DNA from: Bacillota bacterium
GTDB taxonomy: Bacteria; Bacillota; Clostridia; Lachnospirales; Lachnospiraceae
Length of the DNA: 38,068 nt
Assembly (NCBI GenBank): GCA_023460575.1
Contig: JAEWPQ010000110.1
Span: 1-38,068, forward strand
Reading direction: 5' to 3'
The stretch's first letter is position 1; each line of letters opens with the position of its first letter. The notes beneath the pieces were generated by a model. The model saw only the letters and a program-made list of their open reading frames with translations. It did no database searches and was not told where the DNA came from. Both the position numbers and the translations under genes were made by a program. Positions 9,106-16,703 of this stretch are shown here, piece after piece.

Positions 9106-9540
9106 TCATTTTTTTACGCCAAAAAAAGAAGAAAACAAATCATCCGGATTCACCGGTCCGGTAGTTTTTTTAGAGTTTTTATAGGTCTCCCCGTAGGTTT
9201 CCATTCCCTTCCCAGGCTGAAAACCGAAAAAGCGTTCAAACTGGCTTAAATCAGGAGCTGGTCTTTCATTTCCATTATTTGAAAAATTATGGCTGTTTTT
9301 CCCCTGCTCCTTTCTTGTGCTCTCCCGATTTTCACTGAAGCCAAGATCATACCGCTTCCGCTTTTCTTCATCTCCAAGAACTTCGTAGGCTTCCTGGATT
9401 TCATACATCTTTTTGTTTCCCTCCGGATCATCCTTGATTACATCCGGATGGTACTTTTTTGCCAGCTTTCTATAAGCTGCTTTAATCTCTTTTTCTGTTG
9501 CCTGTGAGGTTACCCCCAGAATCTTATAGTAGTTAAGCAT
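9106..9540 (-). CDS. J-domain (DnaJ-like) co-chaperone
   Basis: About 144 residues. A complete J domain fills the N-terminus: YYKILGVTSQAT, then KLAKKYHPDV with the HPD tripeptide, then the EAYEVLGDEEKR helix. The rest is a short low-complexity Asn/Lys/Phe-rich tail; no zinc-finger or C-terminal DnaJ domains are present. The chosen ATG at 9540 has AAGGA 7 nt upstream; an earlier ATG at 9570 would start inside the hairpin at 9561-9580 and lacks a ribosome site. The Hsp70-like protein further down the same operon is its obvious partner (inference). The gene follows the tube-protein genes across a terminator-like hairpin. Confidence 0.93.
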   Translation of the reverse strand: MLNYYKILGVTSQATEKEIKAAYRKLAKKYHPDVIKDDPEGNKKMYEIQEAYEVLGDEEKRKRYDLGFSENRESTRKEQGKNSHNFSNNGNERPAPDLSQFERFFGFQPGKGMETYGETYKNSKKTTGPVNPDDLFSSFFGVKK

Positions 9541-9560
9541 TTTATTATCCTTACTGAAAA

Positions 9561-9580
9561 GGGCTGCCAAACGGCAGCCC
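9561..9580 (-). terminator. Hairpin with T tract between tube gene and J-domain gene
   Basis: On the minus strand the sequence forms a perfect 8-bp GC-rich stem (GGGCTGCC / GGCAGCCC) with a GTTT loop, followed by four Ts. It sits 8 bp after the stop of the downstream Hcp-like gene and inside an otherwise continuous operon. It looks like a partial terminator or a 3' stabilising hairpin, which would give the tube proteins more transcript than the chaperone and signalling genes downstream. Confidence 0.75.
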
Positions 9581-9588
9581 CCACATGT

Positions 9589-10014
9589 TTACACGCTGTA
9601 TCCGCCTTCCACAGCGATTTGCGCCATCTTGTCTTTTTTCTGCTTCACAATCAGCTTAAATGTACCTACACCCTCGGTATCGCCGTAATCTTCCTTATAG
9701 TCAACTACGAATGCGTTGGGGTATGTAAATTTGCGAATAACCTGTGATGCTGCAATAACTTCAATGGTTACTTTCCGGTAGCAGTCAGATTTCTCTGCCG
9801 GTACTAAAGACCAAAGTCCCAGCTGTCTTGTTGCGTCAAAGGGATCTCCGTCTACTGCTGTTAAAATCTTTCCTGAAATTTCTACAGTGCTTCCCAGATC
9901 AGTGGAACGGGCATTGGAGTCGTGGGGAATATCGGTTCTGAATTTCACTCCTGTAATGCTGATTGTTCCTAAATCAATGGTAGATGGTCCTTCTACTTTT
10001 AATGTAAATCCCAT
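9589..10014 (-). CDS. Hcp-like tube protein, copy 2
   Basis: A 141-residue beta-rich protein without signal peptide or membrane segment. It is a tandem paralogue of the gene immediately upstream (roughly 55-60% identical by eye) and shares with it the unbroken block DIPHDSNARSTDLGSTV, the core WSLVPAE-x-SDCYR and the end KQKKDKM. Size, all-beta composition, tandem duplication and a position beside a sheath-like gene are what is expected of Hcp/TssD or phage tail-tube proteins. The assignment is structural inference, not a visible catalytic motif. A GGAAGGA element precedes the ATG. The gene is followed by a terminator-like hairpin, suggesting high expression. Confidence 0.8.
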   Translation of the reverse strand: MGFTLKVEGPSTIDLGTISITGVKFRTDIPHDSNARSTDLGSTVEISGKILTAVDGDPFDATRQLGLWSLVPAEKSDCYRKVTIEVIAASQVIRKFTYPNAFVVDYKEDYGDTEGVGTFKLIVKQKKDKMAQIAVEGGYSV

Positions 10015-10047
10015 ATTTGGTTCCTTCCTTTCTTTACCTTATTTTAA

Positions 10048-10476
10048 TTATTCTCCGCTGAATCCGCCTTCGAATTTCAAGTTTACCATCTTATCCTTTT
10101 TCTGCTTGATAAGAAGCTTGAAAATTCCGGTACCGGTTTCATCTGTAAAATCCTCTGTGTAGTCCACAACGAAAGCATTGGGTACTGTAATCTGTCTTAC
10201 CACCTGTGATGCGCTGATCACATCAATTTCAACGTTGCGGTAGCAGTCAGAATTCTCTGCCGGAACAAGAGACCATCTGGCCAGCTTGCTGGTATCGTCT
10301 GCGGCTTCCCCGCCTACTGCTGCCAGTATCTTTCCTTCAATCAGTACCGTTGAGCCAAGATCGGTTGATCTTGCGTTGGAATCATGGGGAATATCTGCTC
10401 CAAACACCACATTTGTGATGCTTGTTTCACGCAGTTCCACGGATTCGCTACCTGTGATTTTCATTCTAAGTCCCAT
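10048..10476 (-). CDS. Hcp-like tube protein, copy 1
   Basis: A 142-residue beta-rich protein, paralogous to the next gene 33 bp downstream. The two differ most at the N-terminus and in the segment around residues 55-70; the central DIPHDSNARSTDLGSTV block is identical. Two diverged tube paralogues could make a mixed tube, or one could be an adaptor or initiator ring. A strong GGAGG lies 7 nt before the ATG. The 112-bp leader between the sheath gene and this start contains a small hairpin at 10519-10538 but no convincing promoter, so the gene is probably cotranscribed with the sheath gene. Confidence 0.8.
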   Translation of the reverse strand: MGLRMKITGSESVELRETSITNVVFGADIPHDSNARSTDLGSTVLIEGKILAAVGGEAADDTSKLARWSLVPAENSDCYRNVEIDVISASQVVRQITVPNAFVVDYTEDFTDETGTGIFKLLIKQKKDKMVNLKFEGGFSGE

Positions 10477-10518
10477 AAATTTTCCTCCATTCTTTTATAT
10501 ATGTTTTTTGTAATCTAT

Positions 10519-10538
10519 AAGCCGGATAAATACGGCTT
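10519..10538 (-). other. Small RNA hairpin in the leader of the tube genes
   Basis: AAGCCG and CGGCTT form a 6-bp stem with an 8-nt loop about 43 nt upstream of the ATG of the first Hcp-like gene. There is no T tract, so it is not a terminator. It could mark an RNA processing or stability site that separates the tube message from the sheath message. Confidence 0.4.
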
Positions 10539-10588
10539 CCAGTTACCGATTTTAAATATCTTTTCTTGAATTCCGAAAAGATCAGGTT

Positions 10589-12790
10589 TTACGCTGACTG
10601 TCCCTTTCTGGTCAATTCAACTTTTAAGTTTCTCGTTGTATTGCTGAACGTCAGCTGTACATTACAGATACCATTTTTCTCATCTATATTGAAATCCAGT
10701 TCATCTCCATCCTGAAGTAAGGAGTTAACGTACTGGCGGTTTGCATCCCATTTGCTCTTCTGGCTGCTTGGATTATTGCTGAAGAATTTGAGGATCTTGT
10801 CCTGCTTGAAGTCTCCACTGTAAAAACGCAGCATTCTCTCTATGTAGGTAACTACAAGAGTCTTGTAAATGGGTTCAAATTCTGTTCCGTTGCTCAGTAA
10901 ATTTCTTGCTTTGTAAACCATGATATTTCTGATATCCCTGCCCTTATGCTGAGCATTATCGGAAGTAAACACAAAGCCAAATCCTGTATTGTTAATGGAA
11001 TTCTTAATCGCATTGGTAAATCCTGAGATTTCCTTTGTCATGCTTGTGGTTACAAGCAGTGCATTATCATCTGCTTCAATATCATAACGCACACCTGGAT
11101 ATTCCATGGACGTATTGGGGAATCTCTGTTTCAAATATTCCGGACACTGCCAGGAAGCTGCAATACCTGCTGCACCGTAAGCCGCTCCTATGTAAACGCC
11201 TTCGATCCACATCTTCATGATATCTTCTTTTTCCTGAGAAAGAGCAACATTTCCCTCCTCATCAATTACCATACGGTTATCCAGAATCAGTCCTGATTTA
11301 TCCTTTGGTATAATGGTTACATTAGGAATACAGGGTACCACAAATTCGCTGTACTCTTTTTTCATCAAAGGTGTACATTTATCTTTAAAGATTCCTATGC
11401 CTTCTGTTGCCACATAGCTGAAGGTGCTTTCTTCACCGGTGGAAAAACTGAAGAATGTAGTAATCTTATAAGGAGTAATTGCATTCATCAAAATAGCGAG
11501 ACTTTCCATGGAATTTGTTCCAGGCTTCTTCTCTTTCTGATTACCGGCAAAACGCATTCTCTGAAGTTTTCCGCCGCCGGACTGATTGAGTTCCACATCA
11601 GGTACAATTCCAAACCACAATGTATTTTCAAACTCATTTTTATCGTTTGTAGTATTTAAGTAGGTTAAAAGTCTTGGCAGATTACTTGATTTAACTAACA
11701 TCTCCAAAGGAATATTTGTAATAAGGAGTTTTGGCTGCATTCCTTTTTCCTTTACCTGATACTGATCGAAAAATGCCTTAACGCCAAGGATCTTTTCAAT
11801 CAGAGGTTTTACAGCCTTTACAAAATCGTCCTTGCTCTTTTTGTAGAATTCAAGGTACGTATTGTAATTACGAACTTCTAATTCGCGGTCTACGCTGCTT
11901 TCCACGGTTGAAGTAAGGGGACAGAAAGTTCTGACAACCAGCTCTCTTACATAATCAGAAGGTGTATCATTTAACGCATCATAATCATCCCGGAATGTCT
12001 GTACCAGACTGGAATTAATATGATCATCTACAACTGCCAGCTGAGTTCCCTCCTCCTGTTTCATCTCGAGGATTTTTAATTCTCCGTCATCTCCCATGCT
12101 TAATAGTCCGGCTTTAAATTCCTGTCCACCCTGTGCCGATTCCCCGCTTCCAAGAAGGAGACGGGTCTTAATATCTTCAATCGCAAGAGGAAGCATGGCT
12201 AATACGTTATTGTAGTTATGGCTCGCCTGCTCGAACTGAAAGTTTAACTGATCTCCCATATCCAGTCGTTTGGGATCCTCGTCATCCAGCTCCATGTACT
12301 TGCCGTATGTATACTGAATCTCTTTTCTAACCTGGCGGATATCTTCCATAATTTTTTTCGGCGAAATCATATCGAGAACATTGCTGAACTTAAAATCCAC
12401 ATTGGCAACTCCCATAGCTCCTTTTGCGCCTTGAAGAGTGATCAGCATATTTAAGAGGTCGTTCATCTCATTTAATGGGATTTCCGTAATACAGTTGTCC
12501 GGAATATTCTCCGGTTTTACCAGACTGTACTGGATGCTTCCGGTCTTGGCATCGCACCAGGAGTAAACAACCGGTGCAAACTTCTCCAAAAATTCCGGAA
12601 AACTTTCTACCAGAAGCATTTCATTGATTTCCTTGATCTTGTCATCATCAAGGCTTGTCTTTCCTCTGACATCTCCGATCAGGGTGAGTAAATTCAGCTT
12701 TTCCGGATTGATTTCTGAAAATAATATTGTCCGGTTTGTTTGTGTAATTGTTTCCATAAGCTTCTCTCTCTCTTTCTTACTTTTATTCAT
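10589..12790 (-). CDS. Contractile-sheath-like protein (TssB/TssC-like, large form)
   Basis: About 733 residues. I chose the ATG at 12790, with AGGAAG 7 nt upstream; the open frame extends to a TTG 39 nt earlier without support. There is no signal peptide, membrane helix or enzyme motif. Segments such as FGIVPDVEL (about 400) and MESLAILMNAITPYKI (about 430) followed by a long beta/alpha region, and a C-terminal helix-plus-strand tail (IERMLRFYSGDF, then NVQLTFSNTTRNLKVEL) resemble the layout of TssC/VipB sheath subunits. At 733 residues it is longer than usual TssC (about 490) and could combine TssB- and TssC-like parts. Its place directly before two tube-like genes is the classic tssB-tssC-hcp order. 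Assignment rests on context and layout. Confidence 0.7.
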   Translation of the reverse strand: MNKSKKEREKLMETITQTNRTILFSEINPEKLNLLTLIGDVRGKTSLDDDKIKEINEMLLVESFPEFLEKFAPVVYSWCDAKTGSIQYSLVKPENIPDNCITEIPLNEMNDLLNMLITLQGAKGAMGVANVDFKFSNVLDMISPKKIMEDIRQVRKEIQYTYGKYMELDDEDPKRLDMGDQLNFQFEQASHNYNNVLAMLPLAIEDIKTRLLLGSGESAQGGQEFKAGLLSMGDDGELKILEMKQEEGTQLAVVDDHINSSLVQTFRDDYDALNDTPSDYVRELVVRTFCPLTSTVESSVDRELEVRNYNTYLEFYKKSKDDFVKAVKPLIEKILGVKAFFDQYQVKEKGMQPKLLITNIPLEMLVKSSNLPRLLTYLNTTNDKNEFENTLWFGIVPDVELNQSGGGKLQRMRFAGNQKEKKPGTNSMESLAILMNAITPYKITTFFSFSTGEESTFSYVATEGIGIFKDKCTPLMKKEYSEFVVPCIPNVTIIPKDKSGLILDNRMVIDEEGNVALSQEKEDIMKMWIEGVYIGAAYGAAGIAASWQCPEYLKQRFPNTSMEYPGVRYDIEADDNALLVTTSMTKEISGFTNAIKNSINNTGFGFVFTSDNAQHKGRDIRNIMVYKARNLLSNGTEFEPIYKTLVVTYIERMLRFYSGDFKQDKILKFFSNNPSSQKSKWDANRQYVNSLLQDGDELDFNIDEKNGICNVQLTFSNTTRNLKVELTRKGQSA

Positions 12791-12854
12791 TCGCTTTCTT
12801 CCTAAAAAAGGAATGATAAGCGTAAACAACTAGATTAATCCTGATTTAGTGCTG

Positions 12855-14876
12855 TTACTGAATCATTGATATATAATGAACCTCCAGATCATAGATTCTA
12901 TCTGGTGCTGTTATTGATATAATGTCGCCGAAGCTTACACTGTACTGAATCTTCTTGCAGACAATGGAACTGCCGATCATAATCGAGGAATTAGATGAAT
13001 GATACAAAATCATACGCCGATCCTCATCTGCTATCAGAAAGATATTATCAAGTCCTAAATTGGCAGATGCTTCCGGATATTCTTTCATCAGATCACCAAG
13101 GCTGACTCTGTTGTCTTTGATCTTATACATAGGAAAGGTAAGTGGCGGGATTTCTTCATCTCCCTCAGGCTGTCCGATAAAATAAGCATCCATTTTTCCC
13201 TGAAAACGGTTCTGCGCTTTTTTCTCCGTAATTACCTCAAGCTCAGGCTTTGGTTTATGGAATATTCTCCATATAACCGCGCCAAGTATCAGGACTGTGA
13301 TTAAAATAGCCCACCAATATGCCTGCCACACAGGCATGACTGAAATCAGATACGTATAGGATATGGCAGTCTCTCCATCAGAAATTTTGAAAATGACATT
13401 CTGGAGACCGGATTTAGCCGGCTTGACATGTAAAACCCCTTCTTCTATTGATACCTCTGCAGCGCTGTTTGAATTCTGTTCCAGTGTATAGGTAAGGGCG
13501 TCCCCATCCGAATCGGTAAAATAATCATTGAGTACGAATTTTTTTTCGCTACTTAGCGGATTGTATTTAATTTGATCGGGAAGAGCACCTGCTGGTGGTG
13601 TATTCATTACCTGAACCCTGACAGTATCAAATATGCAGGATTCCATAGCATCGTCCAAACGGCCATCTATGTAATAAGTTCCTGATTTTGTAAGTGTTGC
13701 CTCTCCTGTAATCACTCCATCTTTCACAGCTGTACTAAGACTGCTTCGTCCGCCCTCCGATTGTCCATCTGCGTACAATTCAATTTGGGGTGTGAATCCT
13801 TTGTAGAAATTCTCGTCTGATATCACATTCCCCGCTTCGTCCTTAAAATAAATCTTAAACGGCAGCGGCTTATTTCTGCCAGTGGACGAATCTATTTCCA
13901 TAATTGGGATCAAATCTCTGTAACTGACCAGGTAGATCTTTAACCCCTGATTTTCTACTGTTCCTGTCTGAACGGTTAATTCTCTGATATCTTTATTCAC
14001 ATCTGATATTTTTGCAACAGAATAATGGTATAAATTGACCGGTTTAATCTGCTGGTCTCCATAAAGAACGGTGGTGTCACCAATCTGCTGTGGTGAGATC
14101 ATCAGAACGTCCATTTCATCTAAGTAAGAATCATCCAGCTTAATCCGAATGCTCTGACTTCCTGCCGCATAAATACCATTGGTTATCTCCTGGATTTTGT
14201 AAGCCATATTGGAATTAAATATTCCATACAGTACTTCAATCAGTGTCTCTGGTTTTTCTACCGAATAATTCTGTCCGCCTGTCTGGCCTGCAATATCTTT
14301 TAGAATCTCTTTGTTTCCGTCATATTTTCCAAAAGCAACGGTATAAACCGGAATCCCCTGGGATTTACATGACTCGATAGTATTCTTTAAATCTGCATTG
14401 GAGGTTTCTAATGTTCTTCCCGTTGTTGAACCTTTTAAATCCGATTCCCCGTCTGATATTAAAACAACCATTCGCTTACGGCCGCTCTCCGGCCCTGACA
14501 GACCAAAAGCATAGCTTAACCCCAATCCAATATCTGTATTGCCGGAGTAGCCGGAAGCATCCATCAGGCTTTTTAAAGCGTCCCTGTCTTCCTGGGATTT
14601 TACCGAAGACGGAGCTGCTGATGTGACGATCTGATCATTGTAAGCTACAAATCCAATCCGTATGTCAGCACTGTGAACGGTATCCACAAATGCCTTTACC
14701 ATACCCACTGCCGTATGGTCCGGATCATTGGTTTTCATGGAACCGCTGTAGTCCATGACAAACATTACGTCAAGCCCGTTTTTTTTACTGGCTATTTCCT
14801 CTGCGGATACAGGGAACGTAACAGATAGAAAAGCAAAACAAATTAGAACCGCCAATACTGCATTTAATCTCTTCAT
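12855..14876 (-). CDS. Secreted-face VWA protein with one membrane helix and FHA-like cytoplasmic tail
   Basis: About 673 residues, first gene of the operon. It has a signal peptide (KRLNAVLAVLICFAFL... ending near VSAEE), then a von Willebrand A domain with an intact MIDAS: DYSGSMKTND (about 40), SGNTDIG and ISDGESD. A cadherin/dystroglycan-like domain at about 425-510 contains DSDGDALTYTLEQ. One membrane helix at about 515-537 (YWWAILITVLILGAVIWRIF) is followed by about 130 cytoplasmic residues with an FHA-like pattern (YHSSNSSIMIGSS, then SVSFGDIISI). This suggests an outside-binding sensor or anchor linked to the internal FHA/PP2C circuit. The ATG at 14876 has AAAGGTG upstream; a GTG four codons earlier is less likely. 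Transcription starts from the promoter module at 14907-14987. Confidence 0.88.
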   Translation of the reverse strand: MKRLNAVLAVLICFAFLSVTFPVSAEEIASKKNGLDVMFVMDYSGSMKTNDPDHTAVGMVKAFVDTVHSADIRIGFVAYNDQIVTSAAPSSVKSQEDRDALKSLMDASGYSGNTDIGLGLSYAFGLSGPESGRKRMVVLISDGESDLKGSTTGRTLETSNADLKNTIESCKSQGIPVYTVAFGKYDGNKEILKDIAGQTGGQNYSVEKPETLIEVLYGIFNSNMAYKIQEITNGIYAAGSQSIRIKLDDSYLDEMDVLMISPQQIGDTTVLYGDQQIKPVNLYHYSVAKISDVNKDIRELTVQTGTVENQGLKIYLVSYRDLIPIMEIDSSTGRNKPLPFKIYFKDEAGNVISDENFYKGFTPQIELYADGQSEGGRSSLSTAVKDGVITGEATLTKSGTYYIDGRLDDAMESCIFDTVRVQVMNTPPAGALPDQIKYNPLSSEKKFVLNDYFTDSDGDALTYTLEQNSNSAAEVSIEEGVLHVKPAKSGLQNVIFKISDGETAISYTYLISVMPVWQAYWWAILITVLILGAVIWRIFHKPKPELEVITEKKAQNRFQGKMDAYFIGQPEGDEEIPPLTFPMYKIKDNRVSLGDLMKEYPEASANLGLDNIFLIADEDRRMILYHSSNSSIMIGSSIVCKKIQYSVSFGDIISITAPDRIYDLEVHYISMIQ

Positions 14877-14906
14877 ATACGCCCACACCTTTGTATTAAT
14901 TTGTTA

Positions 14907-14987
14907 GTTACATTATAGTACAAAAATCATCAAAAAAACCGTTCATGTAATATTTAGCACGCTACATGTAATTTTTGGTAATAAAAA
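14907..14987 (-). promoter_or_regulatory. Promoter of the secretion-like operon with 21-bp-spaced direct repeats
   Basis: On the minus strand there is a perfect TATAAT -10 box at 14912-14917 and no good -35 box. Upstream, two copies of ATTACATG (14944-14951 and 14965-14972) lie exactly 21 bp apart, about 40 and 60 bp before the expected start. Their placement is that of an activator pair. The whole segment aligns without gaps to 16581-16661 before the lipoprotein gene, with 66 of 81 positions the same. Confidence 0.8.
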
Positions 14988-15041
14988 TTGGTTTTTTTCT
15001 TATAATTTTACATTTTTTATCACCAATCTGCTTTCATATCA

Positions 15042-16538
15042 TCAGCTGAAAGGTAAAATGAGATTATCAATTTCTGGATTTTCCAGATAATCAACAAGCA
15101 TTATACCAGAATAATTGCTGTCGAAGCCAAGCTGCATGGAAAGCTCACCTCCAAGCTGTTGGATATACCATCTGTCGTTATATTTTAAAGTATCAGTACA
15201 AATGATATAGCGGGCACCATTAAATTCAAACACAACCGCAATGCTTTCCGCTTTATCCGATCCGTAAATCTTCATCCTCCTGAGCCTTAAATCTTGAAAT
15301 TTATCTGTTCCATATGACTCTGACAATTGTTCCGGATTAATATATCCCAGAACTTTTATGGAATTTAAATTCAAACGTTTTGGCATCTCTGATAACGCTG
15401 AAGAAACATTTAATTTTCCCGTCTGAACCAGATCACTCATATCTTTTTCTGAAAAAACGCCCAGTGCTGTATATTGTTCTAAAAATCTCCGCTGAATCTC
15501 TTTTTTTCTGCTTTGAATGTTTAAATCTTTGGTAAAACCATTTACAACAGGAAGGTTGATTTCCTGCTGCATGAAAACATATCCTCCGGTAGTTTCTAAT
15601 CTGGTCTGAAAATCTAAATGATCCACATAGCTCTCTACTGCAAACGCACCAATCATCTTGTCCTGATCATTGGCTGCAAGACTTTCTAAATAGCTTTTAA
15701 CTGCCATTTGAGGCGAATCAAAGCCTCCTGCCTCAATGTTGGAAACTGCAGATTTTTCCGCTCCACGCACGGCATCCGTCTCTAATAGATTTTTTGAAAA
15801 ATCAGGTACCAACTGTTTCAGACTCTTCTCATCCTCATTATCTAACGGGATACTTCCTACCGCTTCCCTGTCTATTCCTAACATATTGGCAAAAATCCCG
15901 CCTATCTGGTGATTAAACCATCGGCCATTCTTTCTTATTACATCAAAAATAAGTAAGTACTTAATGTCATCGGCCTCAATAGCTGCGACACAGCTTACCA
16001 TCTTATCACCGCCACTCCGTTGTGCTACCTTGATTAAATTTTCCTGGTGTTTTTGACTTGCATATACCTCTTCTAACTCTTCCGGAGCAACAAACCCCAT
16101 CAATTTTATTGATCCAAAATCTACCCCCCTGATATGACTTTCCAATTTTTCCACAAATGCCGTTACATCTGCCGGATCTTTTAAAATCACAGGGCCTTCT
16201 TTCTCCAATTCAAGCCCGCAGAGAATAGTATATTGCCGTATAATATCATCTGTATTAATATTTTCTGAAAAGGTATCCGTCATACGCTTCAAATCGTTGT
16301 CCCTAAGGCCTTCTAAATAAGCTGTGACTGCACTTTCCGGCGAATCAAACCCTGCCTGAGCCGTTGTCTGCGACATACTTAAGGCCTCTTTCCCCTTAGA
16401 AAGTTCCGGCTGGATTTCTGAAAAAACTCTCTTCCCTTCCTCCACTGCAGGTTTCTCCTGCCAAGAACAGGCAGAAACAAGTGCCGTCACCAATAATGCT
16501 GCCGCAATTGCCAAAGTAAATTTATTTCTTTTAATCAT
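15042..16538 (-). CDS. Lipoprotein with two copies of an internal domain
   Basis: A 498-residue protein with a lipoprotein signal: charged MIKRNK, a hydrophobic stretch, and lipobox VSAC with Cys24. The mature protein contains two related halves. Half one starts at about residue 64 (FDSPESAVTAYLEGL) and half two at about 273 (FDSPQMAVKSYLESL). Both continue with an IK-x-GF/GY-x-PE segment (MGFVAPEELEEVY and LGYINPEQLSESY) and end in NGRWFNHQIGG or NDRWYIQQLGG. The pattern recalls small NTF2-like or DUF4878-type extracellular domains, but I do not claim a family. It is anchored outside the membrane. It has its own promoter, which is nearly the same as that of the secretion-like operon, so a role in or near that apparatus (cell-wall anchor, immunity or envelope sensor) is plausible. 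Confidence 0.85.
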   Translation of the reverse strand: MIKRNKFTLAIAAALLVTALVSACSWQEKPAVEEGKRVFSEIQPELSKGKEALSMSQTTAQAGFDSPESAVTAYLEGLRDNDLKRMTDTFSENINTDDIIRQYTILCGLELEKEGPVILKDPADVTAFVEKLESHIRGVDFGSIKLMGFVAPEELEEVYASQKHQENLIKVAQRSGGDKMVSCVAAIEADDIKYLLIFDVIRKNGRWFNHQIGGIFANMLGIDREAVGSIPLDNEDEKSLKQLVPDFSKNLLETDAVRGAEKSAVSNIEAGGFDSPQMAVKSYLESLAANDQDKMIGAFAVESYVDHLDFQTRLETTGGYVFMQQEINLPVVNGFTKDLNIQSRKKEIQRRFLEQYTALGVFSEKDMSDLVQTGKLNVSSALSEMPKRLNLNSIKVLGYINPEQLSESYGTDKFQDLRLRRMKIYGSDKAESIAVVFEFNGARYIICTDTLKYNDRWYIQQLGGELSMQLGFDSNYSGIMLVDYLENPEIDNLILPFS

Positions 16539-16580
16539 TTTGATTGCCCTCCCGGTAACTTCAAATCAGTCTTATGTTCA

Positions 16581-16661
16581 GTTACATTATAATACAAATT
16601 TTGACAAAATTTCGCTTCATGTAATAATTAGCAGCCTACATGTAATTTTTGGTAACAAAAA
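16581..16661 (-). promoter_or_regulatory. Lipoprotein promoter with 21-bp-spaced direct repeats
   Basis: A TATAAT -10 box at 16586-16591 lies about 41 nt of leader before the ATG. Two ATTACATG repeats are at 16618-16625 and 16639-16646, 21 bp apart, with the same 27-bp offset from the -10 box as in the copy at 14907-14987. The -35 region is weak, so an activator is likely. The upstream end overlaps the terminator of the membrane-protein gene. Confidence 0.8.
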
Positions 16662-16686
16662 AAGAAAAGCAGCTGCTTAACTGCTC
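16656..16686 (-). terminator. Probable terminator of the LytTR/membrane-protein unit
   Basis: On the minus strand, AGCAG and CTGCT form a short stem with an 8-nt loop, followed by TTTTCTTTTTTT. It begins about 18 bp after the stop of the membrane-protein gene at 16704. The stem is weak but the T tract is long. Confidence 0.5.
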
Positions 16687-16703
16687 TCCCAAGATAATCA
16701 TTA

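Noticed and set aside
1..12790. Prophage or phage-tail remnant
   Set aside because: No terminase, capsid, portal, integrase or lysis genes are seen, and FHA/PP2C/VWA genes do not belong to phage modules.
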